In this document: piece after piece, positions 46,049-57,571 of the stretch
Position numbering within the stretch: the first letter of the stretch is position 1
Layout of the letters: every line of letters starts with the position of its first letter
Assembly: GCA_030248295.1 (NCBI GenBank)
Contig: JASANH010000850.1
Span: 62,001-126,000, forward strand
Reading direction: 5' to 3'
Origin: Mesodorylaimus sp. YZB2_4
Taxonomy: Eukaryota > Nematoda > Enoplea > Dorylaimida > Dorylaimidae
DNA: 64,000 bases
Program-made: the position numbers and the translations under genes
Notes under the pieces: model-generated
The model's database searches: none
Seen by the model: the letters and a program-made list of their open reading frames with translations, nothing else
What the model was told of the DNA's origin: nothing

Positions 46049-48831
46049 ATGGATGGTCGAAGGTAATGTCTTGGTGCGTTACATATTTGCCCTTTTGAAA
46101 TAATTTTCGTTTTATAGGGTCCGTCGCGGCTCTTCGTCTCGCCGTCGTAGTCGTTCGCGGTCTCGGAGCCCATCGCCCTCGTCTTCTCGGAGTGTCCAGG
46201 CTGCAGATCGTACTCGGGATAATTATCGTGCTCACCATTCATCCCGTCGATCCGATCCGGCATCCTCGTCTCATTTCGTTAGCATAAAAAATCTTCCATC
46301 GGACATGAGTTTGACTATGTTACAAATGGCCGTTATGGAAAATGTGGGGAAGTTTGTTTTTGTGCAAGTTTTGCAACAACCGGGATCCAACTCGAAAAGA
46401 GCGTAAGATCAATTGCATTTTTATGACAATGTGGCATCTCTACGTTCTTCAAACTGTTTTAGATTGGTCGAATTTTCTAACGACGATCATGTTCGGAAAT
46501 GTATCCGGAAAATGGATCATTTACGATTCGGGGACAGAAAAATTGACGTTTCTGAAGTGAAGGTAATTGGCAGCCGACAGACGCAGCTTCTTCTTTATGC
46601 CAGACCTAACTTTGTCTTTCTTGAAGGATGTTGAAGCCTTTTTAAGGAAGCACGGTGTTGGTGGAATTCCGTCCGATGGCGGTCACTCACCAGCGATTGA
46701 TACGAGATCGATTAAAAAGCATAGCGTCGACGCCGTAGACAATGAACAGAAAAGTTTGTACGGGTCATACCACCCGCGTCAACAAATGGTCTTGGGTACA
46801 GGCGTGCCTTCGGTTCAGGTGAGTCGTCGACTTAACTCGAACTTCACCGCCAACTTGTACTTAATCTTTGTGATCGAGTGATAACACAGTCTTGCTTTCA
46901 GCAGTTTCGTTCCTGCGACAGCGATCTCGCGGCTGGTTCAATAGATGCAACTCACAGTGAGAAGTCTTACAAACGCGAATGGTTGTTCTCTGGCGTTGAT
47001 CTAGACGAAGACAGGGCGACTAGAAATCCTGAGAAAGTAAGATAATGTAGAATGTTCACCCGCCACGCGCCAAGCGACTTTACCAGACGGCGACCCTGGA
47101 CAAGACTACACGTTAGTCCACATCTAGGCACACACGACGAGACCAAACACTGAAGGGCATGGTTAGAACCACTTATAAGTAAACATCTCCGAAATCACGC
47201 TATCACTACAATAAGCGCGTTTTGTCTAGCCAAAAGTCACTGTGCCCATATTGTGCTTTCAATTACATGCCGGGGGTTATTTTTAGTCTCCGGACGAGAC
47301 CGCCCGTGTGGAAGCGCTGCAAAAGAAGTTATGGAGTTCAGTTTGGAAGACACGGTTGGGAAAAAAGGTCAGCCCGGAAAGCACGTTAGCATTGATTCCT
47401 GCAGCGCCGAGTTCTTCGAGCTCGATGAAGCCAGGGCAGATCGAGAGTGACCATTCGACAAAAGTGGATGCAGGTCACTCTTTGAGCTCGACGACATCAG
47501 CGAACGATTCGGTGGCCCAGGTTGCTCTGGAAGTGATGAATGGCGTATTTCACATCCGACGAGCACTGGAGATAATAAGGAAAAGCGACGCACCTCACAA
47601 CGCTTTTCACGCATCAGCGTTATTTTTACGACAATTCAACGACGAGTTGTCGAATTGGAAAGACATGTACTTCTCGCGTGACCCCGATGCATCATGTGCT
47701 CCCCTTCGACAAACTACGGTACAACAATTGCTGATGAGCGAAGAGAAAGAAAGAAGCAAGAACTCGGTGGAAATCAAAGGAGACTGGTACTTTGATGATG
47801 TGTCCGCCCCGACTACGACATTGTCCTCGTTCCAAAACACAGCGGCCACGCTGGTATCTGGAAGTATGGCAAATATTCAGTCATCGCTCGCGGCATCCTG
47901 GTTCATGATTGGACCGGCTCAACCCCGATTTTCGGCCACTGCCGCTATTCGACGGAGCGCATTGGAAGCATTGGTCGAAGTGCCGAGGGAAAAGGCGAAA
48001 CTGGTGTTGGTCCAGTTCGCACATATCGCACCAGCCTCAGTGCTTTCACGCTGCATCCGGGCTATCAGCATGGGCGGATATGTCGATTTGGACTGGTTTT
48101 CCAAACCTGATGGTTTGTTTGCTGGCGCTAACCAACGACAGCTAGGCGACAGTGGCTTGTCATTCCCGAATTGGTATCGCTGCTTCGAGTGTGTGATCAA
48201 AGTGGCGGAGACGATTGGAGCGCCTAGCGACTACTTGATTTCGTTGACTGCCTACAAGCGTGTTATTGAAATGTGGTGGCGCACAGTGGGCAGGGCGGAT
48301 TTGCAGTCGGCTTCTTTGCTTTGGATGCCATTTTATGAACTGTTGGACAAATCGTGGCGCATGTACGCAGCTCGATCGCCAGAGTATCGAAGTAAATTGC
48401 ACATCTTCGACGCCTGGTGGGTGTTCCATCATATGGATCCTATTTCTACCAAACTACGAATACCATTGCCACCTTACGACGCTCAAACGTGCGGTCTGAA
48501 TTTGCGTCAGGTGGCGTCGCATTACGAGGAAATGCTCAAGAAGCCTTTAATCGCCGAGGACGTATCGACCTTTTACTGTCAACGATTCGACTCAGGTCTC
48601 GAGGCTTGTTCAGTGTGCGGTGATTGCGATCACAAGATGGTGGAGAATGGTCGAGTCGCCCAGTTGTTTTGCCCTTTCACCAGTCGAAGAATCTCGTGGT
48701 GCGCGGAGATGTACGAGGGCGTGTGCGAGAGCGACATGTGCGTACGCAATGGTAAACATGTGTGTGCCCATTGTGGCAATCCAGGCCACTTGGTGAAATC
48801 ATGTCCCAACTGTAAATGCTTGGTCACTTAA
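46049..48831 (+). CDS. RRM and zinc-knuckle protein with SR-rich start, family unknown
   Basis: Six exons join in phase: 46049-46062, 46118-46402, 46463-46562, 46627-46818, 46902-47036 and 47287-48831; 756 residues. The N-terminus is Arg/Ser-rich (RRGSSSRRRSRSRSRSPSPS), as in splicing factors. One RRM follows: SSHFVSIKNLPSDMSLTMLQ (RNP2-like), FVFVQVLQQPGS, and ALVEFSNDDHVRKCIRKM (RNP1 region degenerate). The long last exon encodes a mostly helical region (LQKKLWSSVWKTRLGKKV, GVFHIRRALEIIRKS, WYRCFECVIKVAETIG, MWWRTVG) that I cannot place. It ends in a Cys-rich section: CSVCGDCDHKM, then CAHCGNPGHLVKSCPNC, a clear CCHC zinc knuckle spaced C-X2-C-X4-H-X4-C. Likely a nuclear RNA-binding protein. 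The CCHC also recalls Gag-type knuckles, but no other retroelement feature is present. Confidence 0.72.
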
Positions 48832-49725
48832 GGCGGACTGTGAGCTTATGTGCGGGGATGACTGCTGCGTGTTGATGGATGTATTGCTTGTGTACTGTAT
48901 TGCCCTTTGGTTAAATGTGATTTTTGGCAGGTCGCCTTGGCCGATTTGACTGGCACGCGGCGGTAGGTGGACAAGGAGCAGGCGCCGTGTTGAAAGAAAA
49001 GGGGTAGTCTCGAGGAGGGTAGGCATTAATTTTCTTTAATTTCAAGGCAATTAATCGAGTCGCGCATGAGCGAGCGCGTGTGAGGGGCGGAACGCGCTTG
49101 CTCTATCAAAGGTGTAATGACTGGTCTACACAAGGGCCAAGGATCAATTCGCGGCTTGACCATGAAAGAAGCCGGCAGGAGGAAGAGCGTTTACTAAGAG
49201 CGGGTCACGATGGCCGAGGTGCCGAGCAGTACTATTACCGTCAAAAATCTACACCAGTCTAATCACGGTTGTTAGCAAGGCGGTGCGACCAAGTGAGATG
49301 AAGGAAAATTGCCTAGCTAATAGTCAACACGCATGGATCGTGTTTGTTCGCTGACGGCAATCATAGTGGTCATCATTCTTGATTGCCAGGTTTACTTTAT
49401 TTATAGCTTATGTACATTACATCCGAAATAGACCCGCTGTGACCATTATCAATTACTACTATTTTCTATGACTCATGTACTTCCTCACTCGCCTCACTTT
49501 CCAACCGATTTGCACCTCCGACCCGTCATTGTTCCGACCAATCACCGACGGGGGCGGGGCTTGGCTGTAAGTTGCGATTGGCGAAGCAGGGATTTGGAAT
49601 AGGACGGCCAACTGGGCCGGAGTGGTCGGAGAAGTCAATTCGATTTGTTCAGACGAGTGGTTTGTTTGATTTTATGATTTGATATTATCACTTTTTGACG
49701 AGTACGAGAGGCGGATTGTGTCGTG
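48832..49725. other. Intergenic, FoxB upstream region
   Basis: No gene seen. A GC-box-like GGGGCGGGGC lies at about 49551-49560, roughly 170 bp before the FoxB start codon. Confidence 0.4.
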
Positions 49726-50679
49726 ATGCCCCGGCCTGGCAAGAACACGTACGAGGAACAGAAACCACCTTACTCCTACATCTCACTGACGGCTATGGTA
49801 AATATTTGTACGAAGTGTCAGTCTGGTGCAGAGTGATTGACATTGGATGACATTGCTAACGAGTGCTCGTTGCAGGCCATACAAGCGTCCCCCGAGAAGA
49901 TGCTGCCCTTGAGTGATATATACAAGTAAGTGCCGTTACTGACTGGCGCCCACAGAGACGGGCAAAGTAGTTGATTTTACAGATTCATTATGGATCATTT
50001 CCCGTTTTATCGCAAAAATACGCAAAGATGGCAAAACTCCTTGCGGCATAATCTTAGCTTCAACGACTGTTTCGTCAAGATTCCTCGTCGGCACGATCGG
50101 CCGGGCAAAGGTTCGTACTGGGCCTTACACCCGAAATGTTACGATATGTTCGAAAACGGTAGTTTCCTACGACGACGAAAACGATTCAAATTATCCAAGC
50201 TAGAAAAGGAGACTCTTCTGTCCATGTTGAATCGTCAAGAGCAGGCCATACCCGTGCCCGATTCATTATCGTCTGGTGCGGTGACCTCCTCCATTTCCAA
50301 TTGCCATATTGGACCCGCCTACTACTGCGATCAAAGATACATTCGAACACCGCCGTGGCGTCAGGATATGACTGCAGGCGGCATCGAACCCGGGGCCCAC
50401 TGTCGGCCCAATCTGGGTGCATCCGAGTTGACGACCCGAATCGGAGTATCGCCAGATTGGAGAGGTGGCTTGGTGACCACTGTTCAAGGTCATCCTGCGG
50501 AGAGCGCCACGTCGTGGAGATGCTGTGGGTTTATCGATCCTGGTTTGGGCTCCATCGTTCAATGCAGTCGCGGAACGGGGGTGACCACGAGTGGTCGTCA
50601 GAATGTACAAAAGAAACGCGGCTTCAGTATCGCTTCTTTGTTGGACACTGAGATGACGGGTGTTGGATCTCTGGCTTGA
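49726..50679 (+). CDS. FoxB: Forkhead transcription factor, FoxB class
   Basis: Three exons, 49726-49797, 49876-49925 and 49983-50679, give 272 residues. The forkhead domain begins almost at the N-terminus: [20 protein letters not shown], then [20 protein letters not shown], the recognition helix [20 protein letters not shown], and wing 2 [20 protein letters not shown] followed by RRRKRFK. The MPRPGKNTY start and the [11 protein letters not shown] block directly after the forkhead are hallmarks of FoxB (fly fd96Ca/Cb, nematode LIN-31). The C-terminus is short and ends [18 protein letters not shown]; the FSIASLL piece resembles an Engrailed-homology-like motif that recruits Groucho. FoxB proteins pattern ectoderm and nerve cord in bilaterians. 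Introns within the forkhead domain are at the SLTAM/AIQ and DIYK/FIM positions. Confidence 0.95.
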
Positions 50680-52289
50680 AATGGTCAGTGCAGTCATTTT
50701 CCCATCCCCTCCCCTATGGCTTACTGTAATGGCGAGATGTGAGTCGTTGTTTGCTGTGCATATGGTCTGGTCAGCATGCTAATGCGTGTTTGTACAGTGT
50801 GCAGGTAGGTCTGGTTCACTCGTACGTAATTACTCGGCTATGGGTGATTAATGAAAAGAAAATAAGGTTTCCTTCGGGCCGCGCGTCCTTGTTGAATGGA
50901 AAGGCGTATTTACGAAGGCGCATAGCAGGGCGACAGATTGTAAGCCAGTTTGCATGACGCGAAAATTATCGTCCGAGCGTGACGCACGTCTAATTATTTC
51001 TAAGACGACGGTGGACGACGATTAAGCCATTAATTTTTCAAAATTCACCCCACCTGGTTTTGGATTTAATGCCGCATTTCGCTTTCTCCGGGGAGTCGAC
51101 TGTTTTTATTGGCTAAGAATCCGTCTATTGCTCGACTGGTCTCTGTGGCCTATACGAGTATAAAATCATAATAGAGGGCTATTTTTACGATTTCTTTGTT
51201 TTTATAGGTTCTCTGTGAGGCTGGGACGGGTTGGCTATGCACCTCAATTCACACGTTTCCCACTACTTCTTTGCAAACTTTGACACAGCGTGGCCATTTC
51301 TGGCGTAAACAAAAGACTACGACTCGGAGGCCTAGGAATGCGGGCCGCATAAAGGAGGTCGGCGGGGATTCCCAAAACGTCGCCAAACAGTCTAGCAGAT
51401 ACAGTATTATTTGCGACCCCCCGCCGCTGCCTCCATCATCAACTGGCCAGATTTTATGACAGTAATCACTTTTACACGCTCCGTTGGCCCTGGCCAAACT
51501 GAACGGGCCTTGTTTGCATAGCAGTCTACCTGCACTGTATACTCGCTGCGGGCACTCCCACCGAGCCCACACCACTTTGACTCGACCGACGCCAACCACG
51601 ACCCCCATCTCCATCGCCCAAAAACAAATGAACTCAACACAATCAATCATCCTCGAAAAAACTACTTTGTGGACTGAAGGAGGCTGGCTTCGAAAATGGT
51701 ACCTTGGAAGGGGGAGGACCAAGAACGCATACCAGTCTCATACTGGAATAGCCCAGACTCCCCTCATCAATAATCTGCTCAATACAGGTTTGCACGAACG
51801 GATCCTAGGCCGAGTTCACAACGCCATTTCCATGTCAAACACTGGCGGATGTGCGAGTGAGGACGGACAGCGGTTACAGTAAGATGGAATTTCAAGAGAC
51901 ATCATCCATTCTTCGGTTCCCAATTCCCGATCGTGGCTCGGTTTGGAATTGGTATCGGTGCTTCCTTAATCCTCAATCTTCGCCTCGGCCAAGACAAACG
52001 AAATTTCAATTTCCAAGAACTGCTTGGGCAATCAAATCGGATTGGGACGCTGTGGGAATTGTTTAGTTGACAAGCACGAACTGGTCTGCCCATTCGGTCA
52101 TTGGCGCATGATTGAAAGGTACACGAAGACGCCTTCTAAGAAAAGCCCGTTCAACGAAGGCTTAGAGGCCACCTAAACAAATATTGAATTGTATCCTCCG
52201 AGGACGCCCTCCTGTCCGAGACTAATTGATGACCACCCACTTTCTCCTCGCTCCTAATCAAAACAAAGTAATTTCATCTCACAACACAC
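50680..52289. other. Intergenic between FoxB and the receptor gene
   Basis: About 1.6 kb with overlapping short open frames on both strands (notably 51249-51882) that carry no recognisable domain. The 3' untranslated part of FoxB and of the receptor gene lie here. Confidence 0.4.
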
Positions 52290-53949
52290 TCAAGTAGAAA
52301 AATCTTTCACCGAGCTCGCCTTCTTGAAAATAAGAACAAGTCCCCAGACAACATTAAAAAAGATGTTGAAAAAAAGAAATTCAAACAAGGTACAGTAAGC
52401 AGAAATGGAAACCCGTACATCTTCGACCCACACATGCCATGGCAGGCACACTATGAAAGCAAGGGCACTGAGATTCGTATCACCGTGACCACCATCCAAT
52501 AGCCCGCGCATAAGACACATGTCACAGTTATAACCAAATTCCACTTTACTACAAGCATTTTTCCACCGGCGTTTCCTTGAAATGACGTGGTTTTCTGAAA
52601 ATACAAAGGCGAGTCATCATTCCATACCCCGTGCGCCCTTTTTTCTCGTCCCTATAATTCCGATCACAACATAAGCGCTGATCAAAATTGCCGACCTGGC
52701 AATCAAGCCCGATCTCACCAACATGTCCGAGCCAATGTGCAGAGTGCCTGGCGCGTCTAAACTCATTCAATAATCAAGTATTTCAGGAATCTAAGCACAA
52801 TCATCATTTCTCTAAACCCATCGTAACTCGAAGACTCACCCATATTGCAGATGTCATCCCGATCGGGACGCTGTTGTTTAAACGTGGCGACGACAGGAAG
52901 CGAGTCATTCCGATTCGAGACACTTGACAATCGTGTCACGATTCCCTTGCTCGACTGTACAGTGTGCATCATCATTCTTTCAAAACTGGACCAGGCCAGG
53001 GTTCCTCCAAGTCTTGTCAATCGTTCTCACCAAGCTCAAGGATTGACGATAATCAATACCAAGGAGTCAAAAGTGACTCGACGGCCGCACTGCAACCACG
53101 AGACCACCCAAACTTACTGTAACTACCACTGAACATCCCTTTTCAGTGCCATCTTCCTCACATATACCTTCAATAGGCCAGTCCGAGATCACCAAGCGTG
53201 CACGCCGATTTCAAAGTTGGCAAGCCAGTACCCCAAACCTACTTTCTGAACGGGTAATATTCAAACAAACAACACTATCGAATCGACCATCCAAAAAACT
53301 ATAATTTTACTGAGAATCATACTGAACTGCGTGTCCGAACGTTACCTTTAGAAGTGCTGAAGGAGTAGATAAACCATACATAAACGCCATAAAATCACCT
53401 GCCAAAACAGTGAACCAACTCGAATAGCAGAACATGCAGTTCCAACGAGAGAAACACCAATCCAAATCCCAAATATGGAGAAGATGCAACAAATTGAACT
53501 TTCCCTCCGACATCATGATATCAAGGCGAACCTTGAAAATCGATAAAGACAAACGACCAACGATTAACTTATGCGAAAACGTTAAATCAGCACGAAACTG
53601 CAGGATCTCCATATGGTCGACGACATCCGAGAAGAAACCAATCAACACCTCGTCTCCACTCCACTCCTCAATCAGTAATTGCCAAGTCGACAGTGATCGG
53701 ATGTCCCTCGACAACGATCCCATTCAAATTAACTAAAACGAGACGGCAATCAATCAACTCTGAGAACCACATAACCTGCAAGTCAGCAATGCCGAATGAA
53801 GCAAGGAAACACATTGGCCTTGCATTACGATACAGCGTGATGGATCTAGTGAGGAAAAGGCTGCAGAACACGCCGTTCTGGCAAACATGCCCGAATGTTG
53901 GAAGGAGGAACAAGTCGTCGTGGTCATACTTCATCGAACCGTAGTCCAC
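52290..53949 (-). CDS. Putative seven-transmembrane receptor, many short exons
   Basis: Membrane helices appear one after another on the minus strand in changing frames, as expected from a gene cut by short introns. Near 53880-53780 a TM1/TM2 unit reads TRSITLYRNARPMCFLASFG then IADLQ, with the ICL1 and LxxxxIAD pattern of a rhodopsin-like receptor. At about 53490-53400 a helix reads CCIFSIFGIWIGVSLVGTAC. At about 52700-52640 a TM5-like helix, GLIARSAILISAYVVIGIIG, is followed by the basic TRKKGARG. The last exon (about 52520-52290) has TM6-like LSALAFIVCLPWHVWV and TM7-like LFEFLFFNIFFNVVWGLVLI, ending KKASSVKDFST. No clear DRY or NPxxY box was found, so class and ligand are unknown. Start and most splice sites are not resolved; its 5' end abuts the end of hnRNP M. 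Confidence 0.5.
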
Positions 53950-53971
53950 CTTTCTTGTGCAAGAGACTTAC

Positions 53972-55920
53972 TCGTTGCTTTCTCCGCGTCCACTGCCGTC
54001 TTGAAACGGACACGTCCTACACCCGGCGAACAGATATCTGCGAATTCCACTTCACCGAAGCCGCGCAAACGGTCGCGCAATGTTTGCCAGCTGTAGTCCA
54101 GAGGAAGCTGAAAATACAGTCGGACTGCAAAACGTAACCAGTCAGTTCGAATAAAGTAGCACTTACGTTGCGTATGATGATCGAACGGGCATGGCGCATA
54201 GAAGCATCAAACTTAGCCGTTGGGGACACAGATCGATCATATTCTCTCATGCGTTCATACGAGCCGCTGGTGGCCGAATTCAATAATCCAGATCCCGAAT
54301 TACGAAACGAGCCAGTTGATCCGCTACCGTCCAAAGCTGATCCTAGACCACCGGCTCCAAAAGCAGATAAGCCGCCGCTGCCGCCACCAGTTCCCCACGG
54401 AGCCGCGCTCGATAAATGGCCGCCAATATTTCCAGCGCCAGTGCTACCGCTCAACAAACCACTCAATCCGGCGCCACCGTAGAGACCACTGCCAGTGCCA
54501 CCTGTTCCTGCGGTACCCAGCGTCGGAGTGCCTAATCCGCCGAAGCCTGATAATCCAGCGTTAGGCAACACTGAACTTGCTACGTTCGCCGTCGCTGGGA
54601 ATAATCCTGACGATCCGTACTGAGTGCCTAGATTTCCGACACCTGCGCCAAAAGCCGATGCAGGTTGAGACAGTGGGCCGCCATTTGTTCCAGAACCTAA
54701 AAAATCACTTTGATCAAAAATTCTAAAAAATAGCTGCCTTGGACAAGTTACCTCCTCCAATCAGCTGAGCGACGTTTGTTAATGGTGCGCCGCTCGCTCC
54801 CAAGCCCATTCCAACGCCTTTAAGACCAGGTGGCAATTCGCCAGGTCTGCGCAAATCTTGCGGCTTGTCAAACTTGTCCTAAACAGAAAAGTCATCGAAC
54901 TGAAAATCAAAAGTAAAAGAAAATGACTTTTATTTTGTACCATTTTTACGGTGATGCTGCGGTCATGGAATTTCTGGTTGTGCAACATCGAAATAGCTTG
55001 CACGGCCTCGATCGGGTGCGTATACTCAATGACAGCCAATCCCTTGTTTTTGCCAGTACTGTCCAATTGCAAATCGATATCGATGACAGTACCAGACAAT
55101 CCGAACACTTCTTTCAATTTTGCTGGCCCAACGTGATACGGCAACTAAAACATACAAGCCTAGCAAAAGCTAATGACTCGGTCTTCTAAACTTACGTTTG
55201 CAGCGAAAACACGACTGCACAATGGTCCCTCAATGCCCAGCTGTTTCAAAAATGTTGGGCTGAGTCCATAAGTTTCGTAATTGCCACGAGCCGGAACAGA
55301 ATGAGTGCTGCCACCACCGCTCCCATTGCTTCCCATCATACTTTGCATGCCGCTGCGATTGGCCAAAAAGTCGACTCCCGTTTCTTCCTTCACTTTACGG
55401 AAAAAGCGTTCTGGCTCCTACACAAAGAAATTTACTGGTTCAATTCGTTTATCGGGACTAAATAAAATGAAGTTCATAAGTACTAGAATAATGTACTTAC
55501 GCGAATCTCTTTCACTACTAAATTCCTGTCTTTCAGCGGCATTCTATGCATGACTTCAACGCACTTTGTAGCCATGTCACGGTCTTTAAATTCAACTACC
55601 CTATAAAGTTCAGAACGTGCGTCGTAGTCAGTCACTGCAACATCGCAACAGAGAACAAGAAGAACATTGAACACAAATTAAACTTACGCGCATCCCTTTG
55701 GTTTGCCATCCTGGCCGTCAAGCATTTCAACGAATGCCACATCGCCTGCTTTTTCACGAATCAGATCTTTCAATTCCATCCAACGCACGTCGTACGGAAT
55801 ATTGCTAATATATACCATCTTGCTATGGCCGCTAGACGAACGACTCGGCGAATCACGATCACGGCGACGACGCGGGCTACGAGAGCGCGATCGGGGCGAT
55901 CGATTCCGTCTAAATGACAT
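53972..55920 (-). CDS. HNRNPM: hnRNP M-like RNA-binding protein with three RRMs
   Basis: Exons on the minus strand: 55920-55688, 55600-55501, 55417-55196, 55144-54941, 54878-54752, 54696-54167 and 54107-53972, plus an unplaced last exon. An SR-rich start (MSFRRNRSPRSRSRSPRRRR) precedes RRM1 (KMVYISNIPYDVRWMELKDL, KGCAVVEFKDRDMATK). RRM2 follows (SRVFAANLPYHVGPAKLKEV, KGLAVIEYTHPIEAVQAISM), then LPPGLKGVGMGLGASGAPL, a block near-diagnostic of hnRNP M. A Gly-rich linker (about 180 residues, in place of the vertebrate Met/Gly repeats) leads to RRM3 (SIIIRNLPLDYSWQTLRDRL, GRVRFKTAVDAEKAT). The final strand of RRM3 lies past a donor at 53971 and was not found. hnRNP M (fly Rumpelstiltskin) binds GU-rich RNA and controls splicing and mRNA localisation. 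The gene is minus strand, directly upstream of the receptor gene. Confidence 0.88.
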
Positions 55921-56640
55921 TAGCAACAAATATCTTGTGCAGGGCCTGCGCATATACATCTACATGTTGTACAGAACAAGGCACCCCTTCGGCAATAGGT
56001 AGCTCACACCACCAACAAACTGCGGGCAGTTTTTATAGCCAGTGAGCATTAGTCGTATTCCCGGTACATACTGTACTACAGATCTAATGAGATACCTATA
56101 TAGGCTTATCGGTACATATGGCACTATTACGTTAAGGCAACTCTCCGATTCTGAAGCAATACTACTGTGAGCGATACGCTGTGGCAACACCAGGACAATG
56201 AGTGCACGGCACATGAACATGTACTGTACAGGTGCAATTATAGGTCCCCTTGATGGCCTGGCAGAAACAGCTTCTCATTCGCGAACCCGAGCTTCCACCC
56301 GAAATCTCGACCACATTCGGATCGATTCGGAAGGAAAGATAAATTAAGGGAGTCATATTTCACACGAATAACTAGGCCTACATGCGTGCAAATAAACCGA
56401 GGTACTTGTCGACTTTCGGAGGTACTAAGGCAGCAGCGGTAAGAGTATTTCCTCGGAGTATCTCCGACGGGAATAGCTACTCTGACCGCTGCTGCCGTAG
56501 TAGTAGGCTACATCTTATAAGAGGCACTGGATCACAGCAGTTTTTTGACCCATTTGGCTGCATGACCATTACTCACTAGCCTTGGTATTGCCTCAAAATT
56601 GTGAGTGTTGCCAAATAATACTGTATACATACTGTACAGT
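55921..56640. other. Intergenic with TACTGTA-rich sequence
   Basis: Short TACTGTA/TACAGTA words cluster near 56066-56075, 56220-56230 and 56618-56645. No gene supported. Confidence 0.4.
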
Positions 56641-56644
56641 ACAG

Positions 56645-57025
56645 CTGCAGGCCAGCATCGACCGATCCGACCATCGGCCTGGATCCCGATCCGATCAGGC
56701 CGATCCGCTTCAAAAAATAGAGGATTGACGGGGATGACTTGTTTGGCACTACGTTCTCACCAAGCTGCCATGGTTCCTCGCTGTCACTCTCTGTTAGGCC
56801 ACTCCAAAGGACAAGGGAGAGCTAAGCAAAACCTAAAGCGGGATTAAATACAGATCTGAGAGAAAAAACAGGATTTTCTCGTTATAGTTTGTCACATTTT
56901 ATCATTTCCCAGCAGGTAAAGTGCGACAAATGTTAAGCCTAGTTGCCGATCCAGCAGTTGGATCGGATCGGGAACCGATCCGCCGATCCGAGGGGTGGAT
57001 CGGTCGATGCTGAAGTAGGCCGACT
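56645..57025. mobile_element. Inverted-repeat element with GATCGG-rich ends (MITE-like)
   Basis: The left arm at about 56650-56710 (CAGCATCGACCGATCC, then GATCCCGATCCGATC and GGCCGATCCG) recurs in inverted order at about 56945-57020 (GGATCGGATCGGGA, GATCGGTCGATGCTG). Identity is imperfect. The 240-bp centre has no coding capacity. Length about 375 bp suits a non-autonomous DNA transposon. Confidence 0.55.
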
Positions 57026-57571
57026 CTTGGACTCTTGTCGACTAACTAAAGCTAATGTACCTAATTGTGCAGTAAGAGCCCGATGTACCCAAACATTCGA
57101 CCTACAGTTCAAACTATGTACTTACCTTCTATCCCTGTCCCTGTCTTCTGACATTTCTAATTCCAAATTCACCGTTTTTGACACGTCAATAGATCTTCGA
57201 AAAAATGACATACAACTGTTTCGCCAAGCAGACAGAACACACTATATAGCCAGTATGAAGCCGAAACGATAGTACGGTAATTAAAGCTACGGCTCAATTG
57301 ATATAAGAAGTCAAAGCCTGAACATCAAATGTGCGATTTCGTCAAATCGAAACTTTTGCGCGATTTCTCTGGAAGATTTTGCATGGACTTATCATAGCTA
57401 ATCCGATTTGCCTTCGATTGGTCGCGATGTGCTCAAACCTTGTTCACATTCCGAAATTATTTGCGTTTGACATTTTATAAAGTTTCCTCCTTATCAAGGC
57501 AGGTACTACATTAACTGCAACGAACGTTCGTCGGGCCAAGTGTAACGTGTTCTCTTTACTAATCGATCGAC

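Noticed and set aside
47287-48831. A retroelement Gag gene because of the CCHC knuckle
   Set aside because: The exon joins in phase to an RRM gene and there is no protease, RT or LTR nearby.
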